DNA of 64,000 nucleotides, taken from contig MEHQ01003632.1 of NCBI GenBank assembly GCA_008828725.1, positions 153,280 through 217,279 on the forward strand, in the 5' to 3' direction. The notes under the pieces were generated by a model. The model was given only the letters and a program-made list of their open reading frames with translations. It had not been told where the DNA came from and searched no databases. Made by a program: the position numbers and the translations under genes. The DNA is from Saccharina japonica. Its lineage: Eukaryota; Sar; Phaeophyceae; Laminariales; Laminariaceae. Below are positions 1 through 10,439 of the stretch, in pieces (position 1 is the first letter of the stretch; every line of letters starts with the position of its first letter).

Positions 1-901
1 TTCGTTTATGGCTACATGTAGAGTTCTCCCTTCGGCCGATAATAATATTTTCGCCACCTCCCTGGGTTCACCATGTTGCAGTGAGTTCATTCCGTCAGGC
101 CTTAAGAAGTCCGTGATCGATACATTTGCGGTGTCTCACCTTGCTGTTGTGATTTCGAACGGGTTGCTATCAAAGTTTTTCTTGTCGGTCCCTCGGAATC
201 CTTAGAGCTCGGTGTTCCGGTTGTTGAAACGGGCAACGCGATCAATTCACTATTCACAGGCATCAAACACGTTCGCGGACGACATGCGAGGTGTGACACG
301 TGACAGGTGCATGGGACGATTGCAAATATCGTTTGGCCTTGTTTCTTTGTTCCTTGGATGACACCAAAAAGTACCAGGCAATGCGTGCTTTTGCGTTATT
401 TCTGGTTTTCCACAACATATGAAGGCTTACTCCGCCGGGAACACTACTCTTCCTTACCCCTACTGTTTCAGCTGGGAGCTTCCGAAAGCTTGATTCCTGC
501 TGATGCTAGTACTCCCTTCGCTCAAGATTGGTTTGGGCAATCCCTTAGCTTCGTCGTACCAATTACTGGCGCACGTCGCTGCAACCCCCCCGTCCGGTCG
601 GACGCATTACTATCGTCGGTGCAAAAAAGGCTTTTCCGGTCATGGCCCCGTGCTAGCGCGCGCGTTCCATGTAATGAACCCCCCGTTCCTCCTCTGCGCC
701 CCGTCACGCCGACATCCCCCCCTGTTCCTCCTCAGACCCATAACGACCGTCGGCAAACGGGCATTCCGGTTGCGGTACGGTAACAGCGTGCGCCTTCCAC
801 ATACCCGACCCCCCGATTTTTCCCGGCGTCCTGTTGCTGCAACACACCCCCTGCCCGACGCATAATTTTTGTGCCGCTTTCATGATACCCCGATCTCGCA
901 G
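1..901. other. Left-edge non-coding stretch, probably intron of the proteasome gene
   Basis: I recognise no exon here in either strand. Because a proteasome beta-2 exon begins near 902 behind a pyrimidine-rich stretch ending in CAG, this stretch is probably the preceding intron and the earlier exons lie left of the window. Its right half (about 560-880) is GC-rich and carries degenerate units of the repeat family that is better preserved near 43.2 kb. Open frames through it look like by-products of that composition. Confidence 0.5.
560..880. repeat. GC-rich dispersed repeat, degenerate units
   Basis: The phrase 'ATCGTCGGTGCAAAA' near 613, then 'ACCGTCGGCAAACGGGCATT' near 747 with 'GGTAACAGCGTG' after it, and 'CTGCCCGACGCATAA' near 851, recur in the same order near 43,215-43,280 and again near 46,850. 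The units are roughly 100-130 bp. This is a dispersed minisatellite-like family, not a coding sequence. Confidence 0.6.
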
Positions 902-3202
902 CTCCACAACTCGGGAAGCTATGCGGAGGTGGAGTTCACCGCTGTGGGGAGCGGGAGCTTGGCGGCGTTGGGCGTTCTAGAGGTGGGCCATCAGGCGCTG
1001 CTGCTGCTGTCGCTGCTGTCGCTGCTGCTGCTGCTGCTGCTGCAGGATTTTGTTTTTTTTCATGGTGCCCGCAGATCTTGAGCTGACAAGAACCCCTTCC
1101 CGGTGGGGTGCTCGATGCCGCTTGCTGTCGTGTTGTGCTTGCGGGTGCGGCCTGTGGGGGTTGTTCTTGTGGTGTTTTTGGTTGTTGTTTCCGTTGTGGT
1201 TGTGAGCGTGCTTTGTGACTGTGTTTGTGCTTGTGTTCGTCATGGTGGTTCGGCTTACACTCTGTGTTCGTGTTTTTGTGTTTGTTGTTTTTTTTTTCCC
1301 ATTTATTATCTTCGCCCTTCCATTCTCTCTCCCTCTCGAGTCGTAACTCAGATCCGGGGTCACTAAGTAGGCTCTTCTCCCCCCTCCCCCCTCCCCACTA
1401 CGGTACGTGCCTTGTTTTTTTATCGCGAGAATATTATAGGACTTTCTTCCCACGTCAACTGTCGTCGAATTGTGCGTGGGGGTCTACGGTTGCTGTTCTG
1501 ATAATGGCTGCGAATCTGTTTCTGGTTCTTGTTTTCGTGTTGTGACTCGTAGTCGCATTTATTTTCGACCGAGAGCGTTAATCGTTTTACTTGCACTTGC
1601 AGCTGTTCTACTTTTCGTGCTCTGCAAAGCGTATCCAAGTGTGGCTCCAAGTTTGAACACCACCATGCTTTCCCCGAAAATTGGGCGCAGCCTAAAAAGC
1701 ACTCCACCCTCATGCGAAGCGTTGCTGCATAGTGGTTTAATCGCGAAATACGGATGCACTCTTAAAAGGAAGATTAACAAGTCTAATTGTGACTGTCTTG
1801 ACACGGAAATGGGAGTGTGCTGCTGAAGACAATATGCCCGGCTCCAATTCCAAGTGTGCGCATGTTACTGTTGTATATACCAGGTGATAGTTTGTTGCTG
1901 AAACGGCAAGTAAGGGCTCCAAGTCTAATTAACTCGTCCTCGAAACGGGAGTGCGCCTCTAGAATGATTGAAACGCGAACGGAGTTCATCGATGGTTGGT
2001 GTTGATGGAGTTGCCGAGTGAAGCGGCGAGATCCGTCCTAAAACGTTTCAGAGCTGAGCGGAGTTCAGTGATGGTTGGTGTCGATGGCGTGTTGCCGAGT
2101 AAAACAGTGAGGTTCGTCCCAAAGTGTTCGAAAGTTGAACGGAGTTCATCAATGGTTGACATTGATGGCGTTGCAGAGTAAATCAGCGAAATATTTCGTC
2201 AAGAAAAGTCTGGCTTCGTCGATGTCGTTGATGGAGTTGCGGAGCCATGCAGTGATACACTTGGATCGACCAGGTCCGGTTGGTGGATAGATTTGCCGAC
2301 CTATCGTGCACCTTTTCACCCGCGAACGCCTATAATATGGGTCTGATTTTGTTTCGTAATTTCTCTTTGAAGTATTTCTATGTTTTTGCATGTCGCTGAA
2401 ACTATCTCGTTCTTTAGACCAACTATTATGGGAAATTTATTTTTGGGCCCTCAGAACTGAGTTTTTTAGCCAAAAATACGCGATTTACTCGGCGGCACGG
2501 CCAAAAACACCGATAGACTCGTCAGCATGCTCCCCGTAGTTTTCGTACGAGTAGAGCTTTCTGACGTACTTTTTCGTTTCTCCAGGGTCGTAGTTTGACT
2601 GTTCGTCCAAGTTGCCAGTTCTGAGGACATGATGATTTTTAGCCAAAAATCCTTGAAGATCCATTATTTTTGGCCCCAGTTCTGACCAACAAGCCTTATT
2701 TCTGGAAACTGATTAGTTGTGATTAGTTGCGCCAAAAATCAAAACGAGACCCTAGAAAAACGGAGAACTGCTCCAGAAAGCCCTCGATAAACTACGGGGT
2801 GGACCTTTAGGAGTGTATCGGTGTTTTTGACTGTCCAACGGAGTAAAACGGGTATATTGGGCCTAGAAATCAGTTCCTGGAGCCCAAAAATAATGTTTCC
2901 CATAATAGTTGGTCTTATTATTGTATTTTATCTTGTCCTTATTATTTTTTCTTCTCCGTTGCTTCCCTTTCCCCGGTCCTTAGAGAGGCCACCGTGAGGA
3001 TCTAGGCGAAGAAGAAGCGAAGAGGCTGGTCATGTCCGCGATCGCCGCTGGCATCGAGAACGATCTGGGCAGCGGCAGCAACATCGACGTCTGCGTCATC
3101 ACGGCCGAGAGGGGTCTGGAGCACCACAGAGGGGCATGGAAAGAGCCTGACCTGCGCCCCGAGGGTAATGCCTTTGGGCAACGTCGAGGAGGTGCGCGAT
3201 GA
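902..3202 (+). CDS. PSMB7: 20S proteasome subunit beta type-7 (beta-2), 3' end, two exons
   Basis: This is the C-terminal part of the trypsin-like beta-2 subunit of the 20S proteasome core. Exon A is 902-982 and ends in [14 protein letters not shown]. Exon B is 2984-3202 and contains [15 protein letters not shown], then [14 protein letters not shown], closing with TGA at 3200-3202. The intron 983-2983 starts with GT and ends with AG, both exons are in phase 0, and the eight residues between 'VLE' and 'EEEAK' match the spacing in human PSMB7 (AVFE to EEEAK). The C-tail after VCVI is shorter and different from the animal tail, so another exon beyond 3202 cannot be excluded. The catalytic N-terminal threonine would lie in exons left of the window. 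No frame damage is visible, so I read it as a live host gene. The frame, splice sites and residues are seen; the family is established knowledge; the start of exon A is inferred from the CAG acceptor. Confidence 0.85.
997..1043. repeat. CTG/CAG trinucleotide tract
   Basis: An interrupted (CTG)n run with CTGTCG interruptions lies just inside the 5' end of the proteasome intron. It opens long frames in several directions (poly-Leu, poly-Gln) that I do not count as genes. Confidence 0.85.
1279..1480 (-). mobile_element. SINE copy, 3' body only, antisense
   Basis: Read on the minus strand, this matches the body of the SINE at 6620-6957: the block around 'ACCCCGGATCTGAGTTACGA', a G/A-rich stretch, 'GAAGATAATAAATGGGAAA' and then an A-run (T-run at 1287-1297 on the plus strand). 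The tRNA-like head is not visible, as expected of a 5'-truncated copy. It sits inside the proteasome intron. Confidence 0.75.
1975..2250. repeat. About 80-bp tandem repeat, roughly 3.5 copies
   Basis: The motif 'CGGAGTTCATCGATGGTTGG' and its variants recur at about 1980, 2060 and 2140, with a partial unit near 2211. The copies are diverged by point changes. The short open frame through it (1996-2181) follows the repeat and has no recognisable domain. Confidence 0.75.
2417..2914. mobile_element. PIF/Harbinger-like MITE with TTA target duplication
   Basis: The left end GACCAACTATTATGGGAAAT is mirrored at the right end, and the inverted similarity continues inward for about 50 bp with small differences. 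The bases TTA flank it at 2414-2416 and 2915-2917. The 498-bp body carries no transposase-like frame but repeats 'GCCAAAAAT' near its ends. A 3-bp TTA duplication with long inverted ends fits the PIF/Harbinger superfamily; CACTA elements also make 3-bp duplications but would end in CACT(A/G). It lies in the proteasome intron, 69 bp from the acceptor. Confidence 0.75.
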
Positions 3203-3223
3203 CAATGACGGTGGTGATGGGGA

Positions 3224-3330
3224 CTATAATATTACGGGGGACCACACAAAAACCTATATATCTACGTATTTACTAACAACATTTGCTCCTATTTACTAGT
3301 GTTTACTATGGTCCCCCGTATTAATAGTAG
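3224..3330. mobile_element. Tiny inverted-repeat element within a GAT/GGT microsatellite
   Basis: 'ATTACGGGGGACCA' (3229-3242) is mirrored by 'TGGTCCCCCGTATTAAT' (3309-3325), giving a unit of about 100 bp. Similar GATGGT sequence flanks it on both sides, as if it had inserted into the microsatellite. The superfamily is unknown. Confidence 0.45.
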
Positions 3331-3535
3331 TGATATAATGATGATGGTGGCGATGATGATTGTGATGGTGATGGTGATGGTGATGATGACGGTGATTATG
3401 ATAGATATGGTTGGTGATGATGAAGATGATGGCGATGACGATGGTGATGATGGTGATTATGTTGATGATGGTGGTGAGGGCGATGATGATGATGATGATG
3501 ATGGTGATGGCGGCGATGATGGTGATGACGATGTT
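3331..3535. repeat. GATGGT/GATGAT microsatellite
   Basis: An imperfect hexamer/trinucleotide array of GATGGT, GATGAT and GGTGAT units. Frames through it give poly-Asp/Gly or poly-His and are not genes. Confidence 0.9.
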
Positions 3536-3544
3536 CTGACGTTA

Positions 3545-6500
3545 TAGTTAACATGTTTCCCCTAAACCTAGCCCGTTGTGACGAACAGAGGCGACGCACC
3601 ACGCGGCCTCACTTCTTTTGTTGGTAGGCACGCTTGCAGCGGGTGGTTGGTGTAAGTAGGAGGCTCATTCTCTACTTTGAAGTATTTTGCACCTGTGAGA
3701 CGCATTCCGCTCTGATTTCAAGTACATTATTTGTAGGCTGTCACGAGAGGTGCTACTCATTGTCAGAATGCGCTATCGCTCCCATTGTTGGTAGATATGC
3801 TTACGAGAAACGATCGGTCAAGGGTGGCATGCATTCTCATCCCTAAGAAAATATGCTCTGAATATTGGTACAACTACACAGAGTATTAACCTGAACTCGA
3901 TTAGTTGTCCCCGAAACGTCGGTGCAGTAAGACGTTTTGAGAGCGCATACGAGCTTGCTTACGAGGCCTCTGGCCGAAATCACTCCTTGGTATTTTTTTA
4001 CAGTTGACCTGCGGTCATTCTCCAGCGATGTCTTGCTGAAGATGCATCAACAAAATTGAAAAACACGATACCCGTAGGCCACTGTTATGTCCCTTTTCTG
4101 GTAATGCATCCGGTCGAGTAGAGGTTAGAGGCGTAATATATTCCTCAATAAGAGGAGGGGGTCTCTTTCAGTGTATGTTCCTGCTCCGTAAGTTGCACAA
4201 TTTGCGGAATACATCATCAGAGCGAGGCAGATAACTTATTATAACTTTCATTTGTTACCACCAGCAAGCGTTGCCAGGAACAAGCTGTATCTAGGTCCAC
4301 ACTGCCTGTACTACTGCACCTTACATATAATGCTACCGATACTTAAATCTCAACCTCTTTTGCACTTCGGGGGGAAGCAGTGTCGGAAATGAGTAATAGT
4401 ACGATTACAGCACTGGCGACACGAAGAAACCCAAGCTGCTGGCGTAGGGGGTGCGTCCGAAGCGCAACGCAACAGCATGCACCACACGCGCGCAGGCAGT
4501 ATATTAATACCTGTGCTATACCATTTTCAGGGGGATTCGCCGCGGCGGGCTGACGCCCGCCTGCGCCACCGCGCATGTACGTACTGGTCGATTTATGGGC
4601 AACTGGAGGCAGTAATTGCGACAGTATTGCGGAAATGTGCATAAACCAGACACAGGGTTGAGCGCAGAGCAATAACACAACATGCAGTAGGAAAACAAAT
4701 TATCTGACTGTACTATTTTCGTTAGCCATCTGGCAACATGCAGTTCAATCTACAGCGTTGTCACAGATGAAGGCTCGTGAGTGCTTATACTACCTTTCGG
4801 AAGTACCGCGAAAGAAAGCCGGCCCCAAACAGGCGGAATACCGCCACTCCCACCCAGTCCGTATGCCGTTGCTCCCTCTTGGACCTACTTGAAGATGCCG
4901 CTACCCGTTGATGCCTGTTCGTACGGCAGGAGCACGAGAATACTCGTCGCACGTTGTACAGCGGCAGCAGTATATGTAACAGCAGTACTACCCGTACGCA
5001 CAACAGCAGCATGTAGCAGCAGAGCAGCAGTAGTTACTGTAGTGGGATATGCGTGCAGCAAACAGCATTAGCAGTAATCGTAGCAAATACATGTACTCTT
5101 AATACTACTTATGTTGATACAGCTAGCGTACAGCACATCAGCAGCAGAGTAATGCCTATAACGTGCAACGGACAGTAGTAAGTCTAATACAGAAGCATGA
5201 CTCGTAGAAAATACTTGTACCTGTTGACAAATTTGTTTGCGGCACCACAGCAGCCGTCGGTTGCGCCGAGAACGCGTATCACATATCAGCAGCAGTAAAT
5301 GCAACATGTGTAACTACTGTAGTTCAATACAGTCAGTCGCTCGTCGCGCCGTCGATCGTTGCTGGTCTCGCGCCGTCGCTGCGTTCGCGAGCCGTCGCCC
5401 AGTCGCTGCAAGGTGGTAATTCTGCACGCCATCAATCGTGATACTCATTGTTCCGTACTTACCACCAAACTCACATTTCGCCGCTTCACTTATGGAGCAT
5501 GTGGACACGTTCAGCAGACACAACGCACAGAGTAGATAGTACGCGTCTTATAGTTCAGCGTGCGTTCGACCGACCGTCGATCACCCGGGCATTGCTATTC
5601 ATGCCTACGTGCAGCAACATCAACTCCAGCAGCAGCAGCTAGCAGTATCACCAATTATTAATTCTTCCGTATGTACAATACTAATATTTTCTCCCACTTC
5701 GCTGGGGCACCGTGGGAATGTTTTGCAATTTTTAGTGTCAGACAGATCAACCGCAGGCAAGATGCGGGGATATCAATACAATATTTAAAGCAGAACTTGT
5801 GCTTAGATGCCGTTTAGTAAACCTGTTCGGAAGCATGATGGCTTTAGTGCATTGCTCAGTTTTTCGCCGCCCTCATGAGACCTGCCGCGACACGGCGCGA
5901 GCGCACGCGAGTCCCTCCGCGGTGCAAACGAGTTTGGCTGGCACGATGGCAGAAGAAGCTTGAGATACGGCGCGTGTCGTCGCGAGGAAACGCCTCAACA
6001 AGCTGCGGAGGAACGCACGATCGCATTCACGCTAGATCGTGACGAGCGTGGCAAACTACCCAGATTGACGCCGCGCACACCGCACGCACTGCAAGCACAC
6101 GGCGGGAGCGAGACCGAGACCTGAGCCCTCCTCCCTGGTGACGGTCGAGGCCAGCGGGCATCACGAGGGAGAATCGAACATACCTGTCCACTCCGTCGCG
6201 GGAAAACGTACACAACGCCCGAAATTACGTCTAACACGACCTGAGGAGAGAAAAATTGCGAATGTTGCGCTCTCAGAGGACGGTAGATATCGTATATATG
6301 TTTGTAGTTGCTCAATGCTCTTTTTAGAAGGAACATTAATGCAACCGCATTTCTCGCCTTGTAGGTGGCTATATTATATTCAAATTAATCAGGTTCCAAA
6401 AGGTGATTCAACCCGTGTGCTTGGTACCAGGGTATGGTACAACTGCACCCACGCTTTCGGGGACATACTGCTTGGAAGTAGAGGGGCATGCAGTGCACAA

Positions 6501-6619
6501 TGGTATAAGGGTTAACAGTTATAATACTATCGTTGGGCTTCCGACTTACTGCAAGTAAATCTACGCACTCGGTTTATGTGGCCTCAACAAACCCGGTTGG
6601 AGCAATGCCATACCTTAAG
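3545..6619. other. No recognisable gene
   Basis: I see no conserved protein motif in either strand. Around 4540-4575 there is a GC hairpin (GGCGGGC-TGAC-GCCCGCC) related to others in the window. Between about 4900 and 5650 the sequence is rich in AGCAGC and GTAC words. The frame at 6138-6515 includes a hydrophilic Arg/Lys-rich stretch but matches nothing I know. Confidence 0.4.
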
Positions 6620-6957
6620 CCGGTCGCCCCGGTGGTCTAACTGGTAGCCACGAAGCGTGTTGGGCCGGGTGTCGAGGGTTCGATTTTCCCCATGGAGGTT
6701 TTTATTCTAAAAATGACACCGACTGTCGAGAGCGCGTATTATAGCGTGGGTAAGCAAAATTCGACGAGAGTCGACGAGGGAAGAAAGTGCTGAAATTTTC
6801 TTGTGATAAAAATGCAAAGCAAGAACCGTAGTGGGGGAGGAGGGAGAGGAGCCTACTTTGTGATCCCGGATCTGAGTTACGACTATTAATAGGGAGGGAG
6901 AGAGACGGAATTGCGAAGATAATGAATGGGAAGGAAAACAAAAAACAAAAAACTTTT
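6620..6957 (+). mobile_element. tRNA-derived SINE, full-length copy
   Basis: The head carries RNA polymerase III promoter boxes: an A box TGGTCTAACTGG at 6633-6644 and a B box GGTTCGATT at 6677-6685, spaced as in tRNA genes. A shared body follows (TGTCGAGAGCGCGTATTATA near 6725; GATCCCGGATCTGAGTTACG near 6863) and an A-rich tail (AAAACAAAAAACAAAAAAC). The head does not fold into a closed tRNA acceptor stem, so it is not a tRNA gene. Three other copies lie at 1279-1480, 12,806-13,030 and 62,908-63,232. Confidence 0.75.
6633..6685 (+). promoter_or_regulatory. Internal Pol III promoter (A and B boxes) of the SINE
   Basis: A box at 6633-6644 fits TRGYnnAnnnGG, and B box at 6677-6685 fits GGTTCGAnn. 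The spacing of about 33 bases is in the range of type 2 Pol III promoters. Confidence 0.65.
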
Positions 6958-6986
6958 AGGGATACTGCCTTGTTTTCTGAGCTCAC

Positions 6987-7610
6987 ATGATGAGTTCAAT
7001 AACCTCACCCGAAACATGGCTTCCAACAAGTTTGTTCGCGCAACACGAGCAGCATTTCCATGCGCCAGTCATAAAACAAAAATACTACAGTAAGGAAATT
7101 CTAATACTACAGCCAGTAACCGGTACTTGCTCACTTGAGGAGCTCAAGCTGCCACAACCGTCTGAACTAAACTGGGTTACCCCTATTGTGCCATTGCTCG
7201 TTTTGTCGGTCGTTTCTTCCTTACGTGAAGCAGACGATGGTGCTCCCGCCGGAAACGACGACAGCATGGCCGAAAACGGGGACCGCGAGGGAGACAGCAG
7301 CAAATCCAACAGGTCTAATCAAATACCCGAACCACCATCAACGGCCACGGCGACAACCTCGCCAAGGCGGGAAACATCGAGCCGCGGACAGATGCAACCG
7401 GGCATGGCCTCCTCTGCACTAGAAGCATCCGCGGATGTTGGCCAGGGTCAGCCAGGCGCCGATGTTGGGGGGGAGGGCGGGTCGCGGGCGTGGGTAGGGA
7501 GTGTGCGGCGAAGGGATAGGCGGAAGAGTGTGCTGCGGGTGGACGGGGACAGCGGCGCGCTGCGAAGCTTCCGGTGTAGCGCTATGGACGATACAATTGA
7601 ACTGTTGTGA
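6987..7610 (+). CDS. Unrecognised open frame; possible terminal exon
   Basis: An ATG-started frame of 207 codons begins 30 bp after the SINE tail. Its first third is unremarkable. From about residue 80 onward it is GC-rich and rich in Asp, Glu, Ser, Gly and Arg (for example MAENGDREGDSSKSN, and a basic RRRDRRKSVLRVDGD near the end), a composition expected of disordered coding sequence. A possible acceptor AG lies just before this part (near 7231), so the real exon may start there rather than at the ATG. I recognise no domain and no homologue. It could equally be chance in GC-rich DNA. Confidence 0.25.
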   Translation: MMSSITSPETWLPTSLFAQHEQHFHAPVIKQKYYSKEILILQPVTGTCSLEELKLPQPSELNWVTPIVPLLVLSVVSSLREADDGAPAGNDDSMAENGDREGDSSKSNRSNQIPEPPSTATATTSPRRETSSRGQMQPGMASSALEASADVGQGQPGADVGGEGGSRAWVGSVRRRDRRKSVLRVDGDSGALRSFRCSAMDDTIELL

Positions 7611-7749
7611 GAGGGAATGTAGTTAGATACTGCCGGGCACCTGATCCTACTGGCCAGTAGGCAAGTTGATAATTCGCACGGTGGCCGTAAATATAGGGGA
7701 TAGGGCATGCGTTGCTTTTGAGCTGGGTGAAGCCGGAAATTCGCGCCGT

Positions 7750-8060
7750 GACGCGTGCTACGACAAAGCATACATTATAGCACATTTTGGTCAAAACTGT
7801 CGTATGCTCCTTAACCAAATAAATATCGTTGGAAGACGATTCGTGTTTTGCGATGCTACAATATTCGTGACATACTTACAATAGGTCTTGGGAATGTTGC
7901 GACACCGTGTTGAATTTTTTAATTTTTCATCAAAATCAGTTTTGGGATGAGATGTAGAGCTATACTATAATCAACATATTCAAGATGATAAGTGACCACG
8001 CTCAGAAAAGTTGGGTGCTATATATACGAGTATCAATACACCCCTACCGTAGCGCGCGTC
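7750..8060. mobile_element. MITE family A copy, 4-bp target duplication CCGT
   Basis: The left end GACGCGTGCTACGACAAAG and the right end CCCTACCGTAGCGCGCGTC are the inverted ends of the family, and CCGT flanks both sides (7746-7749, 8061-8064). The inside shares 'TTTGGTCAAAACTG' and 'CTCCTTAACC' with the 21.8-kb copy. It is older and more diverged than most copies. Confidence 0.75.
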
Positions 8061-8064
8061 CCGT

Positions 8065-9499
<1,435 letters not shown>

Positions 9500-9936
9500 C
9501 CTTATTATATAATACGCTTCGGTAGTGATGGTGATGGTGGTGATGTCGTTTCGGATCTTCAGGACTATGCCGGTTTCGGTATGCCCCGCGGGAGACCGGC
9601 TCTACCGCGCGCCACCCGACCCCGATCGGCCCCGCACCACCGCCCCGGCCGCCCCACGCGTCAGCCCTCGGCGACCCCGACGCCGAACTCGGTGAACGGG
9701 GGTAGGGGGAAGGCGGCCTCCCGGGGACGGCTCGGTCCGTCCCCTGAAACGGGGCGGATCCGCGGCAAGTGAGGGTTCACAGCGTATTCGGAGGGCTTTG
9801 CGGTCCGGGGTCTAACACCCGCACTAAGAGCAAGTCAAGCCGGTCTCCCGCGGGGCATACCGAAACCGGCATAGTCCTGAAGATCCTAAACGACATCATC
9901 ACCATCACCACGACCGAACCGTATTAAATAATAAGG
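9500..9936. mobile_element. Foldback/long-TIR element with GC-rich cargo
   Basis: The arms 9500-9601 and 9839-9936 are inverted copies of each other over about 100 bp (left CCTTATTATATAATACGCTT; inner end CCCGCGGGAGACCGGCT), with few mismatches. The 237-bp core is much richer in GC than its surroundings and has one open plus-strand frame rich in Pro, Arg, Gly and Ser. No transposase is present and no clear target duplication is seen. The right arm abuts the EsV-1-7 pseudogene and supplies its last codons and stop. Confidence 0.7.
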
Positions 9937-10439
9937 ATTTTGTGCAGGTGGTCTGCGAGCAACGTCTGGTTCGGACATTGACTATAAATATGCCATCTTT
10001 AGCATGGTGCTCGCAGTATGACGCTGTCTTGTTGCCTTGGACATTGAAGGTCGGCTTTCTCACGCAAGAGGAACGCGAGCAAGGATTGCTATGGACGTTC
10101 ACCAAACCGTCCTCAGCATGTTGGTTGCAGTACGCCGCTATCTTGCAGCCTTCCAAGTTGAAGGTCGGTATCCTCGAGCAGGAGGCCTGTGAGCAACGCC
10201 TGCTACGGACGTTCACCATGCCTTTTCCTTCTAAGGCATGTTGCTTGCAGTACCTCGCCGTCTGGCTTCCCTCGACACCGAAGGCGGGCCGCTTCTTGCA
10301 GGTGTCATGTGAGCAATGCCTGCTGCAAACGTCGACCATGTTGTCCTCAGCATGACGCTTGCAGTAAGCGGCCTTCTTGCTGCCCTTCGACATTGAAACT
10401 CGCTGTCCTCGCGCAGGAGTCATGTGAGCAACGCTTCAT
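9905..10439 (-). pseudogene. EsV-1-7 repeat protein, broken copy cut by a foldback element
   Basis: This host-type gene encodes repeats of the form C-x4-C-x16-C-x2-H-x12. By analogy with its intact relatives, translation should start at the ATG at 10,439 (MKRCSHDSC). The frame is interrupted once within the first repeat, and the remainder reads in another frame from 10,423. Three further complete repeats follow (HCSHDTC, RCSQASC and PCSRSSC units), then a fifth that stops after RCSQTTCTK, where the foldback element begins at 9936. The last ten residues and the stop are read from the element. The WG-type C-terminal repeats seen in the two intact relatives are absent and are not found beyond the element. 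Family function is poorly known: the repeat probably binds metal, and one member, IMM, controls early development in Ectocarpus. Confidence 0.8.

Larger units (their letters stand above)
983..2983 (+). other. 2.0-kb intron of the proteasome beta-2 gene
   Basis: The intron begins GTGGGC directly after the codon for E and ends in a pyrimidine-rich stretch and TTAG. It contains a CTG tract, a SINE copy in antisense, an 80-bp tandem array and a complete TIR element ending 69 bp before the acceptor. Long repeat-filled introns are typical of brown algal genes. Confidence 0.75.

Noticed and set aside
977-1453. 158-codon minus-strand frame with poly-Gln
   Set aside because: Runs through the SINE body and the CTG tract in the proteasome intron.
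6620-6695. tRNA gene
   Set aside because: A and B boxes are present but the ends do not pair into an acceptor stem, and the sequence continues into a dispersed repeat body; it is a SINE head.
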